Source: Anaerolineaceae bacterium oral taxon 439
GTDB lineage: Bacteria; Chloroflexota; Anaerolineae; Anaerolineales; Anaerolineaceae
DNA length: 64,000 bases
Reading direction: 5' to 3'
Assembly: GCA_001717545.1 (NCBI GenBank)
Contig: CP017039.1
Span: 1,240,001-1,304,000 of the forward strand
Numbering within the stretch: position 1 is the stretch's first letter; each line of letters begins with the position of its first letter. A model generated the notes under the pieces. It was not told the origin of the DNA. It ran no database searches and saw nothing but the letters and a program-made list of their open reading frames with translations. Positions 29,067 to 37,264 of this stretch are shown piece by piece. A program made the translations under genes and the position numbers.

Positions 29067-29632
29067 AATTGCGGATGAGTTGTTTGAAACGCGCGCTGTA
29101 TTGGATAAAACTGAAATTGAGCTTATCGACGCCGGACTTGTCGCTGCTGAAACAGCGGGGATTACGGTTGGGGAAGGACGTGACGATCATGCCGGGAGCC
29201 GTGATCGATCCGTCGCATTGCTGGCTGATCGAGATTGGCGACCGTTCCAGAATTGCGGAAGGCGCGATTCTGTTGGCGCATGACGCGTCGACGCAGCGTG
29301 CGTTGGGTTACGTGAAGGTCGGACAGATTCGGATTGGATCGGACGTGTTTATCGGTATTCGATCGATCCTGCTTCCCGGATCGTCGGTCGGCGATGGGTC
29401 GATTATCGGCGCGGGTTCGGTTGTGACCGGTTCGATTCCGCCGGGCGTTGTTGCGGCTGGCGTTCCCGCGCGCGTAATCATGACGCGGGAAGAATATTTC
29501 GCGAAGGAAGCGGCGCGGCTTGCGGATGGGCCGAGATTCGAGGTCGAGTATACGATTCGCGGCGGAATTACTGACGCGATGAGGAAAGAGATGGCTGAGC
29601 GGATTGGCGACGGAATCGGCTACGTTCGCTGA
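29063..29632 (+). CDS. hexapeptide-repeat (LbH) acyltransferase
   Basis: 189 residues starting at GTG. The left-handed beta-helix contains hexad repeats such as [46 protein letters not shown] and ends [14 protein letters not shown], typical of serine/maltose/galactoside-type O-acetyltransferases. Translationally coupled to mazG by a GTGA overlap. The acceptor is unknown; the N-terminal 40 residues (basic, WIKLKLS) differ from known acetyltransferase classes. Confidence 0.85.
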   Translation: MKLRMSCLKRALYWIKLKLSLSTPDLSLLKQRGLRLGKDVTIMPGAVIDPSHCWLIEIGDRSRIAEGAILLAHDASTQRALGYVKVGQIRIGSDVFIGIRSILLPGSSVGDGSIIGAGSVVTGSIPPGVVAAGVPARVIMTREEYFAKEAARLADGPRFEVEYTIRGGITDAMRKEMAERIGDGIGYVR

Positions 29633-29664
29633 ATCGTTGATTTCATGATATACTTTGATGGTTC

Positions 29665-29738
29665 GGGCGGGTAGCTCAGTTGGTCAGAGCACATCCCTTA
29701 CAAGGATGGGGTCGCAGGTTCGAGCCCTGTCTCGCCTA
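29665..29738 (+). tRNA. tRNA-Val (anticodon TAC)
   Basis: Cloverleaf with acceptor GGGCGGG/CTCGCCT (two G-U pairs), a D arm around AGCTCAGTTGGTCAGAGC, anticodon loop CTTACAA giving TAC, T arm GCAGG-TTCGAGC-CCTGT and discriminator A. CCA is not encoded. It marks the boundary between the housekeeping region and the sialic-acid island. Confidence 0.95.
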
Positions 29739-30037
29739 CTGGAAAATTGAGTGGTTTTACTTTTGATCTTTTTGTGTTTGGAATCGACACTGCCCCGCTT
29801 TAGTCCCAGAACCTTACCACGCCGCAGCCCCAGAAAGGATGCCGGTGAAATTTCTGTGTAGATTGGCGAACCTTTTGAAATGGGCTGCATTGAAGCAAAT
29901 GTCGGTAAACTGATTGCCCTGCGTATGCAATCCCGAGGCTGCTGCTGGTCGGGAACCGGCGCTCAGGCTATTTTTTCACCCGCTTGCGCCTGAAGCTTCT
30001 GGCGTGAACTACCAAAGACGGGTATAATATTGAGCAT
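29739..30037. other. 299-nt region between tRNA-Val and the sialidase-like gene
   Basis: No supportable gene. A minus-strand frame runs through the tRNA and this region but has no recognisable domain. A TATAAT at 30023-30028 lies only 10 nt before the next ATG. I found no repeat of the tRNA 3' end here or near 41940. Confidence 0.5.
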
Positions 30038-31168
30038 ATGAAATATATTTCTGAGTCTGCCCATTTTATGGATTTTCCGATCGGAAATGGAAATCCGCGC
30101 AACAGCGAAGGATCTTTTCTGTCTGTGGATGGAAAGGATGAGATCCTGTTTGCTTATACATCTTTTGTCGGAGAAAAGGCACGTGACTTTACCAAAGCAG
30201 ATATAAAAATCACTCGCTCACACGATGGTGGGCGTACATGGGATACTCCTGTGACTGTGATCCATGCTAATGATTACGACGCAATGAACGTAATGAGCGT
30301 CTCACTCCTGCGCATGCAGAACGGTGATATCGGGATGATCTATCTGATCCGCATGAACTGGCTGGACATGCGGATCGTTATGCGCTACTCTGCTGATAGT
30401 GGTCGGACTTGGGGAGAAACCATTCGCTGTTCAGTGAGAGACGGATATTTTGTCATCAACAATGACCGGGCAATTCGTCTTTCATCGGGCAGGATCATTA
30501 TTCCTTCCGCAGAACATCGGAATCAAATCAATACGGATGGTAAAGTGATTTTTGCCCCGGCAGTGACGACCTTCTTTTATTCAGATGACGATGGAAAAAC
30601 CTGGAATGAATCGCAAACGGAACTGTCTTTCGAGAATATTCCTGTTTGTCGATCAGGTCTGCAAGAGCCCGGTGTTATAGAATTAAAGCCTGGATATCTT
30701 TATGGCTGGGCCCGGACAGATCTCGGGCGTCAATATGAATTTATTTCGGAAGATAACGGTGTTACATGGTCAGAAGCTATACCGTCACGATTCACATCCC
30801 CATTATCCCCGATGTCAATGAAACGTCTTCAGGGCGGGGAGATCATGGCGATATGGAACCCGATCCCGCTGAACAATATCATGAAAGAAAACAAGGCGAC
30901 CGGCGGACGCACACCGCTCGTTTATTCTCTCAGCAAAGATAACGGAATAACCTGGAGCGATCCGATGCCAATTGAGGATGATCCGGATGCAGGATATTGT
31001 TATACAGCGATCCTGCCGATGGATAACGCCGTCCTTCTTGCTTACTGTGCCGGAACGGAAGCGGATCTGGGCAGCTGTCTGAACCGTCTCCGCATCCGTC
31101 GTCTACAACTTTCCTCCGGAACCGGATCATCTGCTGACACGCCGCATTGCATGGGAATCGGTTTTTGA
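30038..31168 (+). CDS. sialidase-family protein (BNR/Asp-box propeller), cytoplasmic
   Basis: 376 residues, a six-bladed propeller of the sialidase superfamily. Five Asp boxes are visible: SHDGGRTW (61-68), SADSGRTW (118-125), SDDDGKTW, SEDNGVTW and SKDNGITW. There is no signal peptide, so it acts inside the cell if active. It may release sialic acid from imported sialosides, or act on another sugar acid. The start has no Shine-Dalgarno and lies 10 nt after a TATAAT, suggesting a leaderless message or a start further in (ATG at about 30068). Neighbouring sialate genes support the role. Confidence 0.8.
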   Translation: MKYISESAHFMDFPIGNGNPRNSEGSFLSVDGKDEILFAYTSFVGEKARDFTKADIKITRSHDGGRTWDTPVTVIHANDYDAMNVMSVSLLRMQNGDIGMIYLIRMNWLDMRIVMRYSADSGRTWGETIRCSVRDGYFVINNDRAIRLSSGRIIIPSAEHRNQINTDGKVIFAPAVTTFFYSDDDGKTWNESQTELSFENIPVCRSGLQEPGVIELKPGYLYGWARTDLGRQYEFISEDNGVTWSEAIPSRFTSPLSPMSMKRLQGGEIMAIWNPIPLNNIMKENKATGGRTPLVYSLSKDNGITWSDPMPIEDDPDAGYCYTAILPMDNAVLLAYCAGTEADLGSCLNRLRIRRLQLSSGTGSSADTPHCMGIGF

Positions 31169-31354
31169 CTGTTTGTTACAGCGGATAATTCTCTGTCATG
31201 GAAAATCACAGCTTCATCATCTCTGGTGTGCTGAATATCAATCTTGATATATTCGATACCTGAATTCAGCAGTCCAGTAAAATTCGGAATTGTATTTTCA
31301 CGCGTTTCAGACAAATGTCCGCGGTGTCCGCCGACCAAAATATGTTTTTTATGA
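31165..31354 (-). pseudogene. glycerophosphodiester phosphodiesterase N-terminal remnant
   Basis: A minus-strand frame (31440-31042) contains a short stretch with the GDPD start signature: ILVGGHRGHLSETRENTIPNF, then IEYIKIDIQHTRDDE and VIFHDREL. Only this 60-residue portion is recognisable. It lacks the rest of the barrel and runs into the 3' end of the sialidase-like gene on the other strand, so it is a gene fragment left by a rearrangement. Confidence 0.65.
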
Positions 31355-31400
31355 AAATTTCCGATTAAATCAATAAACCGCGTTTTTCCCCTGATAAATA

Positions 31401-31438
31401 GAATAGAGTATCTGCGGTAAACCGCGAATACTCCATTC
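31401..31438. repeat. long imperfect inverted repeat
   Basis: Arms GAATAGAGTATCTGCGGT (31401-31418) and ACCGCGAATACTCCATTC (31421-31438) pair over 18 positions with about three mismatches and a 2-nt turn. It lies between the GDPD remnant and the end of the oppF-like gene. No flanking T-run. It may be a rearrangement scar, a mobile repeat or a processing hairpin. Confidence 0.6.
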
Positions 31439-31528
31439 AAAAACCCATGATAAAAGGCATGCGCACTTTGTTTATAAACTTAATAAAGATGAAAAGTGAT
31501 GTAACAACTTTACTCTTCACCTGCCCTG

Positions 31529-32527
31529 CTATTTATAAAGATGGCAGGCACACAGATGCTCCGGATCAATCTTGTCCGGCGAAAGCTGCGGTTCTTCCTG
31601 TTTGCAGATGTCCATGCAGTGCAGGCAGCGTGTGTGGAAGGCGCAGCCAGGCGGTTTGTTGATCGGACTTGGCACTTCACCTTGCAGCACCTGACGCTTC
31701 TTTTCCTGATGGATCACCGGTACCGGGATCGCGGAGAGCAGCGCCTGGGTGTACGGATGCATCGGCTTGTCATATAACGAGCGCTTCCCGGCGATCTCGA
31801 CAATCTTTCCCAGGTACATGACCACGATACGGTCACTCATATACTGCACGACGGAAAGGTCATGTGCGATGAACAAATAGGTCAGGTTCAGTTCCTTCTG
31901 GATCTCCTTCATCAGGTTCAGCACCTGGGCCTGAATGGAAACATCCAGCGCACTCACCGGCTCATCGCAGATGAGGACTCTCGGGTTTACTTCCAACGCT
32001 CGGGCAATGCAGAGACGCTGACGCTGACCGCCGGAAAATTCATGCGGGAAGCGAAGCAGGTAATCCGGCTGGATGTTGACCATCTTCAGCACGGAATCCA
32101 TCATTTTCTCCCGTTCGGCTTTGGAATGAATCCCATGCACCTTCAGCGGTTCTTCGAAGGAGGTATAGATCTTCTTCAGCGGATTTAGTGCGGAGTAGGG
32201 ATCCTGGAAGACCATTTGCACCTGTTTGCGGAAGTCCAGCATTTCCTTCCCATTGAATTTTGTGATATCCCTGAAGTTTCCGTTTCCGTAGTTGTATTCA
32301 ACTGAACCGCCGGTAGGCTTCTGGAGCATCATCATCGTCTTTCCCAGCGTGGACTTGCCGCACCCGGATTCTCCCACGATACCAAGCGTCTCGCCTTTGT
32401 AAACGTCCAGACTTACGTTATCGACCGCTTTCACATGTCCGACCGTACGTTTGAACATGCCCTTTTTGATCGGGAACCACTGCTGGAGTCCCCGGACTTT
32501 AAAGATCAATTCTTTTTCGTTTGGCAT
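31529..32527 (-). CDS. Opp/Dpp-type ABC importer ATPase (OppF-like)
   Basis: 332 residues. Walker A GESGCGKSTLGKT, signature FSGGQRQRLC, Walker B VLICDEPVSALD, and the C-terminal oligopeptide-transporter extension with a cysteine cluster (CAFHTRCLHCMDIC) that in this family can bind an iron-sulfur cluster. Last gene of the five-gene transporter operon. Within a sialate island the likely cargo is sialic acid or a sialoside; the related SatABCD system of Haemophilus ducreyi is a precedent. Confidence 0.92.
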   Translation of the reverse strand: MPNEKELIFKVRGLQQWFPIKKGMFKRTVGHVKAVDNVSLDVYKGETLGIVGESGCGKSTLGKTMMMLQKPTGGSVEYNYGNGNFRDITKFNGKEMLDFRKQVQMVFQDPYSALNPLKKIYTSFEEPLKVHGIHSKAEREKMMDSVLKMVNIQPDYLLRFPHEFSGGQRQRLCIARALEVNPRVLICDEPVSALDVSIQAQVLNLMKEIQKELNLTYLFIAHDLSVVQYMSDRIVVMYLGKIVEIAGKRSLYDKPMHPYTQALLSAIPVPVIHQEKKRQVLQGEVPSPINKPPGCAFHTRCLHCMDICKQEEPQLSPDKIDPEHLCACHLYK

Positions 32528-32529
32528 GG

Positions 32530-33561
32530 TTAGTTAGCCTCCTTGTACTGGCTGAACTTTGTACAGCGAACTCGATGCCCAGGTTCGACTTCGTAGGCAG
32601 GAACATCCTTTGTGCGGCAGTATTCCTTGCACTCTGGGCAGCGATCGGCAAATTCACAGCCAATCTTCAGCGATGCCGGACTCGGCGTTGCGCCGGGGAT
32701 CGTTTCCAGTTTCTGGTCATCCGCAAGCCCAAGCACCGGCACGCTGCGCAGCAGCGCTTTGGTGTAAGGATGGGAGGGGTTTTCAAAGACCTGATCCAGA
32801 GAGCCGAATTCAACGATGCGCCCCATATACATCACACAGACGTCATCCGCCTGCTCGGCGACCAGACCCATGTTATGGGTGATCAGGATGATGGACTTGC
32901 CCATGTTCAGCTGCAGGTCTTTCATCAGTTCCATAATCTGCGCCTGGATCGTCACATCCAGCGCGGTCGTCGGTTCGTCGGCAATGATGATTTCCGGATT
33001 GTTAATCATGGCGATAGCAATCACCACGCGCTGTTTCATGCCGCCGGAAAACTGATGCGGATAGTCATTCAGACGTCCTTCCGGATCGGGGATACCCAGC
33101 TTTTTGAACATTTCCAGGACTTTCGCCATGGCTTCGGACTTTTTCATGCCCTTGTTATGTTCCTGCAAAGCTTCAGCAACCTGATCGCCGACTTTATAGA
33201 CAGGATTCAGGGATGACATTGGATCCTGGAAGACCATGCCCAGATCCGCGCCACGGAGAGAACGCATTTCCCTGCTCTTCGGATCGATCTTGGAGAGATC
33301 AAATTCCGTGATCTTTCCGGCCTTTTCATCCAGACGCCGGTAAACGACCGCGTCCGCATTGAAGCGGGCATTTTGCGGAAGGAGCTTCACAATCGAATGT
33401 ACGGTCACCGATTTACCGCAGCCGGATTCACCGACGATCGCCAGCGTTTTCCCTCGTTTCAGTTGGAAAGAGACATCTTTGACGATGCGGATGGTCTGAC
33501 CGTCAGAAACAAAGGAGGTGTTCAGTTTCCGGACATCTAATACGATATCTTTCTGTTCCAT
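32530..33561 (-). CDS. Opp/Dpp-type ABC importer ATPase (OppD-like)
   Basis: 343 residues with Walker A GESGCGKSVTVHS, signature FSGGMKQRVV, Walker B IIIADEPTTALD and the C-terminal extension containing CEFADRCPECKEYC. It pairs with the OppF-like ATPase, whose start lies 2 nt after this stop. An unusual 15-20 residue insertion follows Walker A (VVYRRLDEKAGKITEF), as seen in some peptide/nickel ATPases. Confidence 0.92.
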   Translation of the reverse strand: MEQKDIVLDVRKLNTSFVSDGQTIRIVKDVSFQLKRGKTLAIVGESGCGKSVTVHSIVKLLPQNARFNADAVVYRRLDEKAGKITEFDLSKIDPKSREMRSLRGADLGMVFQDPMSSLNPVYKVGDQVAEALQEHNKGMKKSEAMAKVLEMFKKLGIPDPEGRLNDYPHQFSGGMKQRVVIAIAMINNPEIIIADEPTTALDVTIQAQIMELMKDLQLNMGKSIILITHNMGLVAEQADDVCVMYMGRIVEFGSLDQVFENPSHPYTKALLRSVPVLGLADDQKLETIPGATPSPASLKIGCEFADRCPECKEYCRTKDVPAYEVEPGHRVRCTKFSQYKEAN

Positions 33562-33572
33562 TTTCTGCCTCC

Positions 33573-34439
33573 TTATTGCTGTTTCGGGTCAAGAACATCG
33601 CGCAGCCCGTCGCCGAAGAAGTTGACGGCCAGCACGAAGATCGTGATGGTTACGCCTGGGACGACCCATAGCCACCAGTAGTTGGAGATCACGTCCAGCG
33701 ACTTTGCCGCGTTCAGGATATTGCCCCAGGTTGGTGTCGCGGAAGGAACGCCGACGCCGATAAAGCTCAGTCCGGCTTCGGACAGGATGAAATGCGCCAC
33801 ATTGACTGTCGTCGCAACGATCACCGGCGACATGACGTTCGGCAGGATTTGCTTGAACATGATGTCCGATTTGGACATACCGAAAGCTTCGCAGACCTGG
33901 ACATAGGTCTCACCCTTCAGCGCGATGAATTCGTTTCGTACCATACGGAAGGTCGTCATCCAGCCGGTGACAGCAAATATGAACAACAGGTTGCCGATGC
34001 TTCGCCCGAATACCGCCCCGAGGATCAGGATCAGGATCATGTTCGGGACCGTCTGGAAGATCTCAGACGTGCGGACGATCAGGGTGTCGATCCACCTGCC
34101 AAAATACCCGGCAATAGCGCCTAAGACAACCCCGATCAGAGAACCGAAGAAAGCGCCGGTTACACCGATGAGGATCGAATAACGTCCGCCATACAAGATC
34201 CGGGAAAACACGTCTCGCCCCAGTTTATCCGTGCCGAAAATATGACCTGCGCTCGGCGGTATGGTTCTCGCGGAGAAGTCCGGTTGATCCGGACGATAGG
34301 ACGTAAAGATCGGAGCGAATACACACATCAGCAAAATGACAAGCATGACGATCATGCCAATCATTGCGAGTTTATTCCGTAAAAACTTTCTTACATTTTT
34401 CTTGAACATGCTGGAGGCATGCGATTTATCGAGTTTCAT
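33573..34439 (-). CDS. Opp/Dpp-type ABC importer permease (OppC-like)
   Basis: 288 residues with an N-terminal OppC_N helix (about 22-45), the periplasmic segment HIFGTDKLGRDVFSRILYGG typical of OppC/DppC, and a BPD_transp_1 domain with the EAA-like loop EAFGMSKSDIMFKQILPNVM. About 6 membrane helices. Lies between the OppB-like permease and the OppD-like ATPase with short gaps. Confidence 0.93.
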   Translation of the reverse strand: MKLDKSHASSMFKKNVRKFLRNKLAMIGMIVMLVILLMCVFAPIFTSYRPDQPDFSARTIPPSAGHIFGTDKLGRDVFSRILYGGRYSILIGVTGAFFGSLIGVVLGAIAGYFGRWIDTLIVRTSEIFQTVPNMILILILGAVFGRSIGNLLFIFAVTGWMTTFRMVRNEFIALKGETYVQVCEAFGMSKSDIMFKQILPNVMSPVIVATTVNVAHFILSEAGLSFIGVGVPSATPTWGNILNAAKSLDVISNYWWLWVVPGVTITIFVLAVNFFGDGLRDVLDPKQQ

Positions 34440-34455
34440 CTTTCTGCCCCCTTTC

Positions 34456-35403
34456 TTATCCGCTGCCCAGCCGTACGCGCGGATCGAGCAGCGCCGTCAG
34501 TACGTCAACGAGGAAGCTTGCGGTCAGGATCGCGGCAGCGACCATCAGCGTCGTCACCATAACGACCGGATAGTCTCCGGCAATGACGGCGTCGGTGATT
34601 ACGGAACCGATGCCGGGCCAGTTATAAACCGATTCGATTACCACGGAACCGCTGATCAGCATCGGCAGACGGAAGCACAGGATCACCAGTACAGGACGCA
34701 AAGCGTTGCGGAAAGCGTGCTTCACGTAAACCTTGGTTTCGGAGATCCCCTTCATACGCGCTGTCTTGATGTAATCGCTGTTCAGCACGCCCAACATATT
34801 ATTCCGGGAGTAACGCATTAAGACGGAGGTCAGGGACAGCGTCAGCGTCAGGCAAGGCAAAATAAAATGCTGAAGCGGTGTTGCGTAAGTCGAATAGCGT
34901 CCCGAGGACGGGAGCCAGCCCATTTTGATGGAAAAGAGCTGAATCAAACAGATTCCGAAGAAGAATTGCGGGATTGCCTGCCCGAGCACGGCGAAAAAGC
35001 GCCCGAGGTAGTCAATAATACTGTTTTGATAGATTGCGGATATGATCCCGATCGTTACTCCGAGGAAAGCGGATACCACCATGGAAACAAGCGCTAACTG
35101 AATGGTTGCAGGGAGACGCTGTTCCAGTATGGAGCCAATGGAGTTGCCGTTGGTAATACTGTAACCGAAGTTCCCGCGTAAAATATCTTCCGTCCAATTG
35201 ACATACCGTATCAGGAAAGGTTTATTCAAACCATACCGTTCACGGAGAAGGTCCAGATTTTCCTGATTGCCTGCCATGTCCGGGGTCACACTATAACTCA
35301 CAGGGTCGATACCGGTCAGCTGCAGCGCGCCATATACCAAAAAGCTGATAAACAGCAACATCGGGATCATCTGAAGGATTTTTTTGAGAATAAATTTAAG
35401 CAA
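34456..35403 (-). CDS. Opp/Dpp-type ABC importer permease (OppB-like)
   Basis: 315 residues, six helices, OppB/DppB family, with the N-terminal LLFISFLVYGALQLTGIDP and EAA-like loop TARMKGISETKVYVKHAFRN. The characteristic LRERYGLNKPFLIRY segment follows the first helix. Second gene of the operon, separated from the binding-protein gene by a hairpin. Confidence 0.93.
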   Translation of the reverse strand: MLKFILKKILQMIPMLLFISFLVYGALQLTGIDPVSYSVTPDMAGNQENLDLLRERYGLNKPFLIRYVNWTEDILRGNFGYSITNGNSIGSILEQRLPATIQLALVSMVVSAFLGVTIGIISAIYQNSIIDYLGRFFAVLGQAIPQFFFGICLIQLFSIKMGWLPSSGRYSTYATPLQHFILPCLTLTLSLTSVLMRYSRNNMLGVLNSDYIKTARMKGISETKVYVKHAFRNALRPVLVILCFRLPMLISGSVVIESVYNWPGIGSVITDAVIAGDYPVVMVTTLMVAAAILTASFLVDVLTALLDPRVRLGSG

Positions 35404-35432
35404 GGGGTGCCCCCTTTCCTTTTTCTAAAAAG

Positions 35433-35459
35433 AACGGGGATGCGCGACACACCCCCGTT
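35433..35459 (-). terminator. hairpin after the oligopeptide-type binding-protein gene
   Basis: Arms AACGGGG (35433-35439) and CCCCGTT (35453-35459); on the minus strand a CTTTTT tract follows. It lies 20 nt after the binding-protein stop and before the permease genes, so it should act as a partial terminator. Confidence 0.6.
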
Positions 35460-35479
35460 TAGATCAGATAAGCTTTACT

Positions 35480-37060
35480 TTATTTCAATTCCCAGTCCTC
35501 AAAGTGGACATTGGTCTTGTACCACGGATTCCCAAAGACAATGCCTTCCGGCAGCTTGACGGCATCTGTGTTGATGAAGACGTTGTTGCCGATGGTATAA
35601 AGCGGAAGTTTGTAGAGCTTTTCTTCTTCCACTTTCTGGAGTTCAACAAGAGCGGCATCCTTTTCTTCCTGAGTGGTCGCTGCGGCATAGGCGTCGATGT
35701 ACTCATCGAATGCGGTATCGCCGCCGAAGACCATGCGGAAGTTTGCATTCGCGGAGTTGTATTCGCCGTACCATTCGCTGATATCGAAGGCGGACAGGCC
35801 TTTATAGCCGATATCGTGGTTGCGGGTCTGAAACAGGTCCTGCGTACCGTTGGAAGTGACGGTGTATTCAGCCTTCATGCCGACCTCGCCAAGGTAATAG
35901 ACGATGGCATCCATGAAGTCCAGAGAAGTCTGGTCGCTGTAATACAGCAGGATGCGAAGGGTGTAGTCGAAGTCCCAGCCGGCATCGACCAACAGCTGAT
36001 GCGCCAGATCCGGATCATAGGCATATTCAGTGCCAATGGAAGCCGGATTCTCAGCAGCCACACCGCTGTTGGAAACATGGGCAAGGCCCGGGAAGAGGGA
36101 TTCGGCAAGGGTTTCGCGATCGATTGCGTGCATGATTGCCTGACGGACGCGGATGTCAGACATCACCGGGTTAGTGTTGCCGTCAACGCCTTCAATGTTG
36201 GCGAGGAAGTAGCGGTAGAACAGGATGTCAACCGGGAACATGGTCATGCCGGGGAGTTTGTTCAGCTCGGCGATGACTGCATTATTATTGGTGTTGGTCA
36301 TGTCGACCAAACCTGCCTGTGCAGCCGTGACCGGATCGGCGACGAAGTTGATAACGATCTTTTCGATCTTCGGCTTCGGCCCATCCCAATATTCGTTCGG
36401 AACCAAGGTGTAGTAGGAGCCGGCAACGAATTCATCCATTCTGTACATACCGCTCATGACCGGGTGGCTCCAGAATTCATTATTGGCGATTTCAAGCAAA
36501 TCCGCATCTTTCAGAATATGTTCCGGCAGGATAGTGAACTGACAGAAGACATTCGGCAGCGTGTTATGCGGGCTGGTCAGCTTGATGGTCAGCTTGTTTC
36601 CGTCAACGCTCAGGCCGGCAAGATCATCAGCGGCGCCTTCACGCCATGCATCCGCGCCTTCGATCTTTGTGAACGTGCTGGTATAGATACCATTGGAGGC
36701 AGCTGCTTTCAGGTTTGCTTTGATCGAAAAGACTACATCGTCGAGTGTGATCTCTTCACCATCGGACCATTTGGCGCCGCCGATGAAATCGATGGTATAG
36801 GTCAGGCCATCATCGGAGACTTCATAACCGCTGGCAAGATCCGGACCGATCGTGGCCATGTCCGGTTCAACGAAGAACAGCGTCCGCCACGTCAGGCCGC
36901 CCAGCATTTGCATGTTCATCCAGGGATAATCGATCTTGTCGCCAAGACCATCGTTTGCGGTGCTGATTAAATGGAAAGCTTTTTCATCCTCAGCAAAGGA
37001 TGGTAAGACGCTGACCATCGCAATTGTGAGAACAACAAATAAAACGATAAGTTTCTTCAT
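35480..37060 (-). CDS. solute-binding protein family 5 (Opp/Dpp type)
   Basis: 526 residues with a Sec signal peptide (MKKLIVLF, cleavage probably after SFA at residue 23) and a large SBP_bac_5 fold: the GYEVSDDGLTYTIDFIGGAKWSDG region, DIRVRQAIMHAIDRETL and LLVDAGWDFDYTL. No lipobox cysteine. Family 5 proteins bind peptides, nickel, or sugars; the surrounding sialate genes suggest sialic acid or sialo-oligosaccharide. Promoter-proximal gene, driven by the near-consensus promoter at 37137-37165. Confidence 0.92.
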   Translation of the reverse strand: MKKLIVLFVVLTIAMVSVLPSFAEDEKAFHLISTANDGLGDKIDYPWMNMQMLGGLTWRTLFFVEPDMATIGPDLASGYEVSDDGLTYTIDFIGGAKWSDGEEITLDDVVFSIKANLKAAASNGIYTSTFTKIEGADAWREGAADDLAGLSVDGNKLTIKLTSPHNTLPNVFCQFTILPEHILKDADLLEIANNEFWSHPVMSGMYRMDEFVAGSYYTLVPNEYWDGPKPKIEKIVINFVADPVTAAQAGLVDMTNTNNNAVIAELNKLPGMTMFPVDILFYRYFLANIEGVDGNTNPVMSDIRVRQAIMHAIDRETLAESLFPGLAHVSNSGVAAENPASIGTEYAYDPDLAHQLLVDAGWDFDYTLRILLYYSDQTSLDFMDAIVYYLGEVGMKAEYTVTSNGTQDLFQTRNHDIGYKGLSAFDISEWYGEYNSANANFRMVFGGDTAFDEYIDAYAAATTQEEKDAALVELQKVEEEKLYKLPLYTIGNNVFINTDAVKLPEGIVFGNPWYKTNVHFEDWELK

Positions 37061-37136
37061 ACAGTTTCCTCCATTATTGGGTTATAAAGAAAAAAATACG
37101 GTTGACCGAGTCCACCCGAATTGGGCTATATAAAGG

Positions 37137-37165
37137 ATTATATCAAGGTCTTTTGTGGGTGTCAA
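37137..37165 (-). promoter_or_regulatory. consensus promoter of the Opp-type operon
   Basis: Minus strand TTGACA (37160-37165), 17-nt spacer, TATAAT (37137-37142). Both hexamers and spacing are perfect for a housekeeping sigma factor. It lies about 77 nt before the binding-protein ATG. Confidence 0.85.
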
Positions 37166-37188
37166 TATAATATATTTTGTTACATTTG

Positions 37189-37251
37189 GAGTCAAAGAGA
37201 CCTGTTTTGCCTGACATAATTCCGAGTCAGCAGAACAGGTCTCTTTGACTC
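37189..37251. terminator. 18-bp perfect inverted repeat downstream of the HAD gene
   Basis: Arms of 18 nt, GAGTCAAAGAGACCTGTT (37189-37206) and its exact complement (37234-37251). Inside the loop a further CTGAC/GTCAG pair can form. It lies 14 nt after the HAD stop and just before the Opp promoter, so it probably ends HAD transcripts. No T-run follows. Confidence 0.65.
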
Positions 37252-37264
37252 ATTTCCCGTTGGG

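Noticed and set aside
29684-29890. Minus-strand frame ending in RDRARTCDPILVRDVL
   Set aside because: Its C-terminal part is the antisense translation of the tRNA-Val gene, a well-known false protein.
35504-36970. 488-codon plus-strand open frame
   Set aside because: It is antisense to the complete Opp-type binding-protein gene and has no domain; the opposite strand has signal peptide, family motifs and operon context.
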